IMG/VR virus record: IMGVR_UViG_3300008339_000095
Location: 1 to 48,690 of that record
Reading direction: 5' to 3' (one strand)
From: a virus
Length of the DNA stretch: 48,690 nucleotides
Shown here: one piece after another, positions 1-9,042 of the stretch
Layout of the letters: every line of letters begins with the position of its first letter
How positions within the stretch are numbered: position 1 is the first letter of the stretch
Made by a program: the position numbers and the translations under genes
Notes under the pieces: generated by a model
Seen by the model: the letters and a program-made list of their open reading frames with translations, nothing else
Database searches by the model: none
What the model was told of the DNA's origin: nothing

Positions 1-3000
1 GGCGTCATCGGCGGAGTCGAGTACCGCAGCGACATCTTCGCCCCGAGGGCTGTCGAGAGCATCACTTTCAAGAACCCGAAGAGAGACATTAAGGGGCTGC
101 GTTGGCTGATTCGCAGGGTTCTCCAGCAGGAGTTCACGCGCACCGACAATCCTGACGGGTCCGTGGTGTTCACTCGCAAAGCCCCGGAGACGCCTGCTGC
201 GACACCCACCACTCCCACCACGGAGACTACAAGTGAACCCGTATCAACCAGTGCTGAGCAAGTTGTCTCTGGAGCAGTTGCAGGAAGCCCTGATCTGTCT
301 GTACAGCGAGATGCCGCCGAAGGACTCGGTGCTGCGGAACCTTCAGTCGGAGGAGTGGGGGGTACTGCACCTGCTGCTGAACGGGCTGCTGAACGAGAAG
401 GACGCGGCGAGCCTGCACTGACGGAAGCACCCACCGCTGTCGAGCCTGCCCAAGAAGCCCCGACCCAGACCCTATCTGAGTCCGAGCAGAGCCTCGTCCA
501 CGATCGGCTTAGCGAGACCCAAAAAGGTGTTATCGCCAAGGAGTTCGGGCAGGACTCGTACAACGACGCTGCCAAGAAAGGTTTCCTTGAAGAAGTCATC
601 AAGGGTGTCAACCAAGGCATCACGTCTGTTCGTGCCCGCCTGCGTGGCATCGTCCGTGCGATCATAGTTGGACTGCTCTCGACGGGTGCGGTGTTCAACA
701 ACTCCGCGTTCATGAACTTGAACGCGAAGCCCACGTTCGTGACTACGAAGTCCACGGTGACTACGGTTGAGGCCGACAAACCCGCCCCCCCGGCTGAAGC
801 GGCAGAGGCCATGTCCCCCGCTGCCCGCGCTACGTATGAGCGGTTCATGTTGGACAACAAGGGTATTCCGTTCATCATCGCAGACAAGCCTACGGGGCAG
901 ATCTTCCTCTTCAAAGCGGACGGGGAGTTGATCAAGTTCTTCCCCGCGCTATACGGCAAGGCTGCGGGGGATGTGCTGTCGCACCCGATAGGCCAGCAGA
1001 TGACCGGGCAGGAGATCGATCAGACTCTCGACAACGAGAAGATCACTCCCGCTGGTGACTACACCGCTGTACTAAGGCCAGAGAAGAACTTCGGGCTTGC
1101 ACTGTTTTTTCAAGACGCGCAGGGCAACCGAGGTTCGATGGCGATCCATCAGGTATATACAGGGGACATCAAGGAGCGCCGTCTTGAGCGGCTGGCTTCT
1201 GCTGACGCGACGGACAACAAGGTCTCATATGGCTGCATCAACGTCGGCGTCGATAACTGGAACAATTACATCGTACCGAATTACAGTGGGGGTGCCCGCG
1301 TAGGCGTGGTTCCGGACGAGGTGGGTGCGCTCGATAAGTTCATCCCGCCCCCGCAGATGACGGTCAAGTACACCGCACCTGAAGCGAGCGTTACGCAAAA
1401 AGTAGAGGCCTCGCCTGCACCTGATGTTCCGGGCTTGCCGAGAAAAACTGAGCGCGACAGAAATGCTCCTCAAGCCCAACGCCGTCCTAGCGCTCCGACG
1501 ACGGAGCAGAAGAAAGAGGTGGCCGATCGTGTTGCCAAACGTCTCGCCGCGAGGGGGACTCCGCGTGGGCGTAAAGGACCGTTTGGTAAAAGCAAGGTGG
1601 TCGTCAGCCCGCGCTTTAGTCCCCGTGTTGACGGGTTCATCAAGTCCATCGTCAGTCAGATCGGGCTTGGGAACACCAACATCATCGTGCTTGACAAAGT
1701 CGAGTTGGCCACCCCGGAGGCGTTGACCGCTACCGCAGACAAGTACGGCTTGTATGACGGATTCAGTGTCGAAGGGCTGGTGACGGACGCGACAAGCCCG
1801 AATACGTTTGGCGCTGTTATGCCCCTTCCTAACGGGCAGGGCTACGCCTTGTTCGTGGATTCAAACACGGAAATAAATGTTTTGCTCGAAAACATCGGGC
1901 ATGAACTTGGGCATATCGTCGAATACGAAGCGCTCAGCAACGCGGACGAGAAGACGCGGAACGCCATCTTCAATGACTATCTGGCATGGCTTTCCGAGAA
2001 CGAGGGTGAGACCACCGCCAAGTTGATCCGCAAAGTACGTGCATGGGCAACGGCGGAAGCCGATTTGTCGGACCTGTCCGAAGACATGGTGCTTAGCGAG
2101 AAAGACCAAGAGTACTTCAAGTCGTTTGCGGAGTGGTTCGCGGACAACGTAGCCAAGTGGATGACGACCAGCGAGAAGCCGCTGTCTGTCGTAGAGAAGT
2201 TCTTCTCAACTCTCGCTGCCAAACTGAAGCGGATTGCAGCCTACCTCACGGGCAAACGCCCCGAGTTCCTGCCTTCACAGGCGGTCAAGGACTTCCTCGA
2301 TGGACTAGGCACGCCTAACGATACTATGGCGGCTTCCATGATCAAGGAGGCTATGGGGTTCAAGGGTCCGCGTCCTATTTTCCCGAGCATCGAAGGGTTG
2401 AAGAACTTCTGGGATTGGTTCAGTGGGTCCAAGGTGGTGGACGAAGAGGGTCGCCCCATCATCATGTATCACGGCTCCCCGAAAGTGTTTTCGGTGTTCC
2501 GGCCCGGTGGGCGTGCAAAGGCTATTTTCTTGTCACCTGATCCGTATTTTGCTGACCGCTTTACGGTTGATGAGTACGATTACGACGTAGGCCCTATTTA
2601 CGCGGTGTACGTCAACGCCAAGAACCCGTTTGACTACGAAAATCAGCAGCATATTGCAGCACTTGAGGCCGCTCTTGCTGAAGAGTTTGACAAATCAGGG
2701 GGGAATGTCAGGGCCACCGGAGACTTTCTTAACTGGGACGAGATGGTTTCGGCTATTAAAGACGGGGATTGGCGCACTATCGAGAACCCGACAGTGCAAA
2801 AGGCGATCAAAAAGATCGGCCATGACGGCTTTTATGTGCTGGAAAGCATGTTTTCACCCCAATTAGGGGATCGCGTCGAGGCTAAAAACCTCGCTGTCTA
2901 TGAGCCTAATCAGGTCAAGTCTGCCATCGGTAACAGCGGCAAGTTCAGCCCCAAAGCCAATGACATAAGGCAGTCTCGCCGTGCGGGCCGTGCGGCGCTC

Positions 3001-5667
3001 AACAACGTCGGCGCTGCCATCAACAGTCAGCCTAGGTTCAACAACAAGACCTATATCGCTGTACGCGCTGCGTTGGACTCGACCCGTATCACGGACGCCA
3101 TGCGGTCGGCGTTGTACATGTTCACCTCGCTCCCCCAGCACGTGCAGATGTTCGCCAAGGAACTGCCCACCCTGAAGGGCCTGCTCAACGTGCTGAACGT
3201 CCGTGCCAGCGCCTTGAAGGACAGGAAGGAGGGCCTCGATCGCAACATCCGCAAGTGGAACGACGTCATCAAGAAGCACATCAAGCACAAAGATGATTTC
3301 TACGAGATCGCCCATGAATCGACGCGCTTGCAGGTCGAGTTCAACAACCAGAAGTTCGCTAGTCACCCCTTGACTCAGCGGTTCAACCGCCTGCCTACTG
3401 ATCTCCAGAAGATGTACTGGGAGATGCTGGCGAGTTACAAGGGGATGGCCGATGAATACTTGACGCTCATCTCCAAAAACTTGTCCCCGCGTGAGGCCAA
3501 CCGCTTGCAGCGTGAGATGGCGAAGAAGCGCCTGCGGGTCTACCTGCCGCTCTACCGTGAGGGGGATTACTGGCTTCGGTATCAGGACGCCAACAACGAG
3601 ACTGTGGTGCAGTCGTTCAAGTCCAACTACGAGCGTGAACTCGCTTGGAAGGAAGCGGTAGCCAATGGGGCGATGCGCGGTAGCGAGCAGATGTTCGCCC
3701 GCGTCGAGGACTTCTTCCAGAACAACGGGCCGGGCACGTTCTTCAACCGTGTGCTTGATGACCTCAAGAGCCGCAACGCCCCTGAAGCAGTCAAGCGGGC
3801 GCTGTATGAGATGTACCTTGATCAGATCCCGGCTTCGTCTGTGCGGCAGTTGTACCGCAAGCGTGACGGCTATAAGGGCTACGAGTCTGACTTGATGAAC
3901 GTGTACGCGACTGTCGCCAGCCGTATGGCGAACCAACTTACGAGTCTGGAGTACGTGCCGGAAATCGACAAGGCGTTCGATGAGGTCAAGCAAGAAGCAA
4001 AAGTCTACGCTGGTTCAGGCGCTAGCAAAAACCGTTCAGTGCCGATCCTTATCAACAACCTTGAGAAGCAGATCGAGTACCTGCGCGATCCCGGTAACGG
4101 TACGCTTGTCAACGCGCTGTCGTCTTTCAGTTACTACTGGTACATCATAGGCAACATCTCGACTGCCGTGATCAATACGACCCAGTTGCCTATGGTCGTG
4201 TACCCGATGCTGGTCGGGCGATACGGTGCGAACGCAGCAAGCGCAGCGATGACTGACGCCACCAAGCAGTACTTCAAGGGCGGTTTCGACAACGACAACA
4301 TTCCGGGCGGGGTCAAGAAGTTCCCGGCGGATTTCAGTTTCGGTATTGGATTGCCGCCCAATTCGCCGCTGGGTCGGCTGTACAAGGCTGCTGTGAGGCA
4401 GAGTGCTATCCGGCGCTCGACCGGGTACGACCTTGTGGAAGGCAGGAAGAAGAACTATGGGATGGGGGATTATGTCGGCCTGATGGCCAAGACGGAACAG
4501 ATCCTCGGATGGGTGTTCCAGAACTCAGAACGGTTCAATAGGGAAGTGACGCTGATCGCTGCGTTCAATCTGGAGATGAAGAAGAACGGAGGAAACGTAG
4601 ACAAAGCGATCTCAGACGCGATAGAACTTGTGACGATGTCTCATGGTACGGTCTTGACTGAGACCTCGCCGCGTGTGTTCCAGACAGGGTTCTTCAAGGT
4701 CGCGTTCACCTTCAAGAACTTCGCTCAGACACAGATCTACCTGCTGTCCAAGTTGTTGCGAGAGGCAGTCAGGGGAGAGACTCCCGAAGTGAAGAAACTC
4801 GCTGCCAAGCAACTCATCGGCATCTCGGCTATGTCGTTCGTGTTCGCCGGGCTGCATGGTATGCCGTTTTACAGCGCGGCTACGTTGCTTGCTGACGTCT
4901 TGTCCGACATGTTTGGTGACGACGATGACCCGTTGAAGTCGAATGAAGTCGTACGACAGTCTGTCGGGGCTTTGGCTCATAAGGGCGTGATCAATGAACT
5001 TTTTATGGCAGATTTGGCGTCCCGTACCGGGTTCAACGGGCTGCTTTGGAGGGACGACGACAAGCGTCTAGAGGAAGTAGGTCCGGTATTGTTTGCGGCA
5101 GAGCAGATCTTTGGGCCTGCTTACGCTGCTGGTATGGGGTTCTTTCGTGCGGCAAAAGACCTCGACGAAGGACATGTTGACCGGGCACTGGAAGCGGCGA
5201 CTCCTGCGGCTATCCGCAACGGTCTTAAAGCGTACCGCTTCACCGTGGACGGTGCTAAGAGCCGAAGCGGTGAGTTGATCTTCGATGACTTCAACAAGTA
5301 TGAACTCTTCATGCAGACATTGGGGTTCACCCCGGTCGAAGTGGCGCGGCGCTCCGAGTCGGCAGGGGCGCTTGCCGGTCGCATGAACAATCTCACCAAG
5401 CGCAAGACCGCGCTCCTCGACAGGCTCTATCTGGCACGTATCAACGGGGATAGGGAGGGTACGAGAGAGGCAGTTGAAGCCATCAGAAAGTTCAACCAGA
5501 ACGAGTTTGTCCGAAAGACCCGTAACGTCATCAGCAGTCAAGACATGCAAGAGTCGTTCACCAGACGGCGGAACAACACCCGCAACTCGATTTATGGCAT
5601 CAACGTGCCCGAGAGGTCCCGTCGTGCGCTGGAGGCTGACTACAAAATCGAAGATGACGAAGAGTGA
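1..5667 (+). CDS. Giant polyvalent virion-type protein, 5' end outside window
   Basis: The frame is open from base 1 to the TGA at 5667 (1888 residues visible), so the true start lies upstream; the GTG at 163 is only an internal codon. A hydrophobic segment lies near residues 215-235. A YkuD/L,D-transpeptidase-like domain follows, with the catalytic signature SYGCINV (Cys about 412) and an upstream His in MAIHQVY. A zincin-like metallopeptidase motif HELGH is at about 634-638. An ADP-ribosyltransferase-like segment of the kind seen in phage polyvalent proteins starts around residue 805 (IIMYHGSPKVFSVF, then IFLSPDPYFADRF). The C-terminal half is helical with membrane-like stretches near 1373-1405 and 1603-1625, like the large polyvalent/PLxRFG phage proteins. 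Such proteins are thought to travel in the virion and enter the host; cell-wall cleavage and host modification are inferences. Its stop abuts the convergent gene's stop with no gap. Confidence 0.85.
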   Translation, partial: GVIGGVEYRSDIFAPRAVESITFKNPKRDIKGLRWLIRRVLQQEFTRTDNPDGSVVFTRKAPETPAATPTTPTTETTSEPVSTSAEQVVSGAVAGSPDLSVQRDAAEGLGAAEPSVGGVGGTAPAAERAAEREGRGEPALTEAPTAVEPAQEAPTQTLSESEQSLVHDRLSETQKGVIAKEFGQDSYNDAAKKGFLEEVIKGVNQGITSVRARLRGIVRAIIVGLLSTGAVFNNSAFMNLNAKPTFVTTKSTVTTVEADKPAPPAEAAEAMSPAARATYERFMLDNKGIPFIIADKPTGQIFLFKADGELIKFFPALYGKAAGDVLSHPIGQQMTGQEIDQTLDNEKITPAGDYTAVLRPEKNFGLALFFQDAQGNRGSMAIHQVYTGDIKERRLERLASADATDNKVSYGCINVGVDNWNNYIVPNYSGGARVGVVPDEVGALDKFIPPPQMTVKYTAPEASVTQKVEASPAPDVPGLPRKTERDRNAPQAQRRPSAPTTEQKKEVADRVAKRLAARGTPRGRKGPFGKSKVVVSPRFSPRVDGFIKSIVSQIGLGNTNIIVLDKVELATPEALTATADKYGLYDGFSVEGLVTDATSPNTFGAVMPLPNGQGYALFVDSNTEINVLLENIGHELGHIVEYEALSNADEKTRNAIFNDYLAWLSENEGETTAKLIRKVRAWATAEADLSDLSEDMVLSEKDQEYFKSFAEWFADNVAKWMTTSEKPLSVVEKFFSTLAAKLKRIAAYLTGKRPEFLPSQAVKDFLDGLGTPNDTMAASMIKEAMGFKGPRPIFPSIEGLKNFWDWFSGSKVVDEEGRPIIMYHGSPKVFSVFRPGGRAKAIFLSPDPYFADRFTVDEYDYDVGPIYAVYVNAKNPFDYENQQHIAALEAALAEEFDKSGGNVRATGDFLNWDEMVSAIKDGDWRTIENPTVQKAIKKIGHDGFYVLESMFSPQLGDRVEAKNLAVYEPNQVKSAIGNSGKFSPKANDIRQSRRAGRAALNNVGAAINSQPRFNNKTYIAVRAALDSTRITDAMRSALYMFTSLPQHVQMFAKELPTLKGLLNVLNVRASALKDRKEGLDRNIRKWNDVIKKHIKHKDDFYEIAHESTRLQVEFNNQKFASHPLTQRFNRLPTDLQKMYWEMLASYKGMADEYLTLISKNLSPREANRLQREMAKKRLRVYLPLYREGDYWLRYQDANNETVVQSFKSNYERELAWKEAVANGAMRGSEQMFARVEDFFQNNGPGTFFNRVLDDLKSRNAPEAVKRALYEMYLDQIPASSVRQLYRKRDGYKGYESDLMNVYATVASRMANQLTSLEYVPEIDKAFDEVKQEAKVYAGSGASKNRSVPILINNLEKQIEYLRDPGNGTLVNALSSFSYYWYIIGNISTAVINTTQLPMVVYPMLVGRYGANAASAAMTDATKQYFKGGFDNDNIPGGVKKFPADFSFGIGLPPNSPLGRLYKAAVRQSAIRRSTGYDLVEGRKKNYGMGDYVGLMAKTEQILGWVFQNSERFNREVTLIAAFNLEMKKNGGNVDKAISDAIELVTMSHGTVLTETSPRVFQTGFFKVAFTFKNFAQTQIYLLSKLLREAVRGETPEVKKLAAKQLIGISAMSFVFAGLHGMPFYSAATLLADVLSDMFGDDDDPLKSNEVVRQSVGALAHKGVINELFMADLASRTGFNGLLWRDDDKRLEEVGPVLFAAEQIFGPAYAAGMGFFRAAKDLDEGHVDRALEAATPAAIRNGLKAYRFTVDGAKSRSGELIFDDFNKYELFMQTLGFTPVEVARRSESAGALAGRMNNLTKRKTALLDRLYLARINGDREGTREAVEAIRKFNQNEFVRKTRNVISSQDMQESFTRRRNNTRNSIYGINVPERSRRALEADYKIEDDEE

Positions 5668-5871
5668 TCAGCGGATGCGCCAGACCCGTACGCCTATGTG
5701 GCCTTCCTTGGCCGAGGCATAGGCTTTGACTTTGATCTGAGATACTTTTGCACGACAGTCAACCGCGTAAAGCATCTCAGCGATCTTGAGTGTGGGGACG
5801 AAGAAACTGTCCCCAACGTCCATCCCCTCAAAGGGGAAGACCCACTCAGGCTCCATCAGTCTTGTTGTCAT
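5668..5871 (-). CDS. Small hypothetical protein, 67 aa
   Basis: This is the last gene of the leftward block. It begins with ATG (MTTRLMEPEWVFPFEGMD) inside the 3' end of the primase-helicase gene, overlapping it by 26 nt, which suggests translational coupling. The sequence is mixed alpha/beta with several aromatic residues and has no motif I can assign; the segment VGDSFFVPTLKI resembles small phage proteins of unknown function that follow primases. It ends exactly where the convergent giant gene ends, and I see no terminator hairpin between them. Confidence 0.65.
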   Translation of the reverse strand: MTTRLMEPEWVFPFEGMDVGDSFFVPTLKIAEMLYAVDCRAKVSQIKVKAYASAKEGHIGVRVWRIR

Positions 5872-8662
5872 CTAGCAACTCTTTAGGGACTTCGTACTGA
5901 AATGCGTAGACGTGGATAGGAGGCGTGGTCATACCCGCCTTCCATCCGGTAGAGAGCCGCATCTTCTTCGACTCAAGGCTGACTGAAGAACGCTCCAAGG
6001 CCCGCTCAAACTCTCCTGTGCCGACGCTCTTGCTCGTCAGGAACTGCTTGAACTTGCTCTTGGCGATGTACTGGGTCGAATTGCCGATCTCCACACGGGC
6101 TACAAGTTCCCCGGTCGGCTCATTGACGAGCCTGCCTTCATCGAATATCAGGGTACCCCTGCGCCAGTGGTCGTTCAGGAACTCGCCTATGAGGCCTTCA
6201 TAGTCCGTGACGCGGTTCTTCTGAGTGTTGTCCCGTACCTTGATGGTCTCCAGAATGACCCGGTCGAAGATCCGATCGACATCGAAACTGATGATGCCGA
6301 ACTCATTGGCGATCTCGGCCCCTGCGAAGATGGCACTAAACGCAGTCTCGTAGAACCGGAACGCAGCGTTGCTTCCCAACTTGGTAGCAGTCACCCGCTT
6401 GCTCCACTTGGCGATACGCGCCCTGATCTCAGTGTCCCCGAGGGCGATGACCCTGCCTATGAAGTCCGGCCCTGCGTGGCCGTGGTTGGCGTGCAGGGGG
6501 TCGAAGATCCGCTTGCCCATCTCCATCGTGAGCGAGGGGGGCTGCATCAGGACGTACTCCAACAAGCGCATGATCTCGCCACTTGCGTTGGCCTTCTTGA
6601 CGAAGATCATGTCATATAGAGAGACATTAGATGACATCAGGCAGAGCATGGACGCGATCTCCTGCTGCTCACGCTCCGCGTTGACGGAACTCTGCATGCG
6701 CATCTTGCCCTTGCCTTGAGAGATGAGGTGGATCAGTTTCGATATCTGCTCAGGCGGCTTCTCCTGCACCTCGTCCATGCCCATGAGGATGTTCTTGAGG
6801 GACATGGCGCGGCTGTTGAAGGCGTTGTCGGTCGAGTCATACACGCTGAGCGGCTTCGGTGCGCCCCATACGGACAGCCCGGCGTAGAGCGATCCAGACT
6901 TGGCTGCGCCTGATGGCCCGGTGAAACAGAACGTCATGCCGTTCGTGGACGTGTAGCGCATAAGGGGTGAGCCGAACGACACGAACAAGCCAAACGCCTG
7001 CATCTCCAACTCGGGATGGTTCAGTTGGTTCACGCAGTCCTTCCAGACTTGGTAGTCACCCTTCGGCGTCATGAGCCTAGACACGCTGCGTATCAGGGGA
7101 CTAGATGCTGCCTTGCGCGAATTGTCCACGCCGATGATCTCGTTCTCACCGATGAGGAAGGTGTTGTCGTCCGTCCACCCCATCTGGTGGCAGATCTTGT
7201 CTGCGGCGTTCTGGCTCTGTAGGTAATGAAGCCATTTAGTCATGTATTCCACCAGTTTAGGCCACAAGGTTTGACTAGGCGGGGCGACCCCCGCCTTGCC
7301 GATGATCTCTTTCATGCTGTCAACGGACTGCGCGTCACCAGTAGAGATGTACTTCTCTCGGACCTCATGCGGCAGTTTCACGCGAACAAGAAGGATCTCG
7401 CCATCCGACTCGCCGTACATGCGCTTGACCGGATAGAACTCATTCTGCGATATGAGTATCGGCTCAGAAGCGGTCTTTTCCCCGTCGTCGCCTATTTCCG
7501 CTGGCGGGACGTAGTAGATGCCCCCGTTGCGCCCTCGGACGAAGGGGTAGACGGCTTTTGGGAAAGTTGGAACTTCTTCGGGATTCGACGCGATCCGAAC
7601 TGCGTCCTCTTCACTAATCTCCTCGGAGGGGGCGGCGACGAATCGTCGTCCAATGGCAAGGGGGTTGGTGATACGTCCTTTGAGCGGGCATCCATCACAC
7701 CCACCGGGGTTTCTCTGTTCAAAAGTCGCGCAACTATGCGGCTTGCCAAAAGTTTCATTAGCCTTCCTTATGGTGGCTTCACGGTTGTATCCAGCGTAGT
7801 CCTCAGACAGGAGATGGATAGACGTCTCCCAGTCCGTACAGTGTCGAGCGATCGACAATGCAGAATGCCATACCGGCTCAGACAGAGTCTGGGCATTTAC
7901 GATCGCGTTCTTGATCTGGTTGCAGCCCTGTCCTTCAAGGCTCTTCTCAGCGATGTCTTGGAACGTAGTCTCAAAATTGTCCAACTTGGCGATCTTGAGT
8001 GTGTCTTCGTCAAGACCTTTCGGGATGAGGTCAAGAATAGACCCGATCGAGTACTCGACTTCTCCCAAGAACGCTTTGAAGACATCGAAATCGTACTGAT
8101 GGAACTCGTCTGTGAGCAACACCGCAGGGTTCGGCGGATCGGTCTTCAGATTCAGGGTGTCCGGGCAGCGCATGATACGCGCTGCATCGGCGGTGACCAC
8201 CGGGTCGATCTTTATGTGGTCGATGCACAGTTGCTTGAACTTGTCCGCGTACGGCTTCCACTCTGAGATCGGTACATCGCGGTCAAACGGCCAGTAAGCA
8301 TGCACCCCACCACCAGAGTCCACCAGTACGGGTGGGGGGAGGTCGTTCTGCTCCACGAACGCCCGCAGGTCTGCAAGCGCCGCTTCCTTGCTCTCATACT
8401 TCTTGGGGTTGCCTGCTCCCACGTCCATATCGATGAAGAATGAACGGCAGTAAAGCGCGTTGTCAGCCCTACGGCTGTAGCCATCGAATGTACTTAGAGC
8501 GACGAACACGTTCTGCCCGCTCTGCTGGATGTCTGTGATGTTCTGTTCAAGGTCGCTTAGCGTGTCGGCAAAATGATGGTGTGTACGCCCATCACGCTCG
8601 ATGCCCACCGCACAATACACGCCCTGCGAAGGTAGTACATTCTCGTAAAATTGTTTTCGCAT
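5846..8662 (-). CDS. Primase-helicase (AEP primase + DUF927-like helicase), 938 aa
   Basis: This is a replicative primase-helicase. The N-terminal 200 residues have archaeo-eukaryotic primase (AEP) features: FFIDMDVG with Asp78 and Asp80 as metal ligands, SGGGVHAYW at 116-124 with the motif-II His, and a following DPVVTADAARIMRCPDTLN segment. A Cys cluster (C310, C321, C324, perhaps with C274) probably binds zinc. The C-terminal half has a Walker A motif GPSGAAKS (581-588) and a Walker B motif ILMGMDE (624-630), as in DUF927-type superfamily III-like helicases. The ATG start has a modest AGTAGGG ribosome site. It lies with SNF2 helicase, PolA and nuclease genes, so primer synthesis and fork unwinding are the likely roles. 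The family assignment is by motif reading. Confidence 0.88.
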   Translation of the reverse strand: MRKQFYENVLPSQGVYCAVGIERDGRTHHHFADTLSDLEQNITDIQQSGQNVFVALSTFDGYSRRADNALYCRSFFIDMDVGAGNPKKYESKEAALADLRAFVEQNDLPPPVLVDSGGGVHAYWPFDRDVPISEWKPYADKFKQLCIDHIKIDPVVTADAARIMRCPDTLNLKTDPPNPAVLLTDEFHQYDFDVFKAFLGEVEYSIGSILDLIPKGLDEDTLKIAKLDNFETTFQDIAEKSLEGQGCNQIKNAIVNAQTLSEPVWHSALSIARHCTDWETSIHLLSEDYAGYNREATIRKANETFGKPHSCATFEQRNPGGCDGCPLKGRITNPLAIGRRFVAAPSEEISEEDAVRIASNPEEVPTFPKAVYPFVRGRNGGIYYVPPAEIGDDGEKTASEPILISQNEFYPVKRMYGESDGEILLVRVKLPHEVREKYISTGDAQSVDSMKEIIGKAGVAPPSQTLWPKLVEYMTKWLHYLQSQNAADKICHQMGWTDDNTFLIGENEIIGVDNSRKAASSPLIRSVSRLMTPKGDYQVWKDCVNQLNHPELEMQAFGLFVSFGSPLMRYTSTNGMTFCFTGPSGAAKSGSLYAGLSVWGAPKPLSVYDSTDNAFNSRAMSLKNILMGMDEVQEKPPEQISKLIHLISQGKGKMRMQSSVNAEREQQEIASMLCLMSSNVSLYDMIFVKKANASGEIMRLLEYVLMQPPSLTMEMGKRIFDPLHANHGHAGPDFIGRVIALGDTEIRARIAKWSKRVTATKLGSNAAFRFYETAFSAIFAGAEIANEFGIISFDVDRIFDRVILETIKVRDNTQKNRVTDYEGLIGEFLNDHWRRGTLIFDEGRLVNEPTGELVARVEIGNSTQYIAKSKFKQFLTSKSVGTGEFERALERSSVSLESKKMRLSTGWKAGMTTPPIHVYAFQYEVPKELLDDNKTDGA

Positions 8663-8680
8663 GGATATGCCCTACTGAAA

Positions 8681-8707
8681 GAAAACGCGGGGCAGCGGCC
8701 ACCCCGC
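8681..8707 (-). terminator. Rho-independent terminator after HTH gene
   Basis: On the minus strand a GCGGGG/CCCCGC stem with a 9-nt loop is followed by GTTTTCTTTC. It lies between the stop of the HTH gene (8731) and the start of the primase gene (8662). It would stop or attenuate leftward transcription before the primase, so the primase may depend on read-through or a local promoter. Confidence 0.65.
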
Positions 8708-8730
8708 AAACTTTTGTGACCGTCAGACCA

Positions 8731-9039
8731 TCAACTGTTCCCGATCATGCCCTCCAAGAATGTCTTAGCCTCTTTGACATTCTTCGCAGGGAGCAGTCCG
8801 TTCTGCATGCCCTGCTCTACAAGGTACATGAAAGACTCTACAGTTTTATGCTTGCTCTCCCGCATGGGCTGTCCTCGGAACCATAAGTGGATCGTAGTAC
8901 GACCAACACCAAGGGCCTTGGATACGTAGGAAGCGGGGAGATTGGCCTCGACACACAAGCGCCCAAGCCGCACTCCCAACAGCGAGCCGTCAGCCTGCTG
9001 AAGTCCTATCAGCAATCTGTCGCCGTACGTACGCGGCAC
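8731..9039 (-). CDS. HTH DNA-binding regulator, 102 aa
   Basis: A helix-turn-helix is evident at about residues 36-58: LPASYVSKALGVGRTTIHLW reads as a first helix, a Gly turn and a recognition helix of the Cro/CI or MerR-like type. The start is GTG (MPRTYGDRLL), three bases after the TAA of the upstream gene, with AGAAGGG as ribosome site. The C-terminal half is helical (ESFMYLVEQGMQNGL) and could dimerise. It is the only obvious small stand-alone HTH regulator in the window and so a candidate reader of the CGTATT-N4-AATACG palindromes, although no copy lies next to its own gene. A terminator follows it. Confidence 0.75.
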   Translation of the reverse strand: MPRTYGDRLLIGLQQADGSLLGVRLGRLCVEANLPASYVSKALGVGRTTIHLWFRGQPMRESKHKTVESFMYLVEQGMQNGLLPAKNVKEAKTFLEGMIGNS

Positions 9040-9042
9040 GGC

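Noticed and set aside
2863-3993. Long minus-strand frame (376 aa) inside the giant rightward gene
   Set aside because: It is antisense to a gene with clear domains, has no ribosome site and encodes a biased, Leu/Arg/Val-rich product typical of shadow frames.
7226-8266. Plus-strand frame of 346 aa inside the primase gene
   Set aside because: Antisense to a gene with AEP and Walker motifs; the high GC and codon periodicity create such frames.
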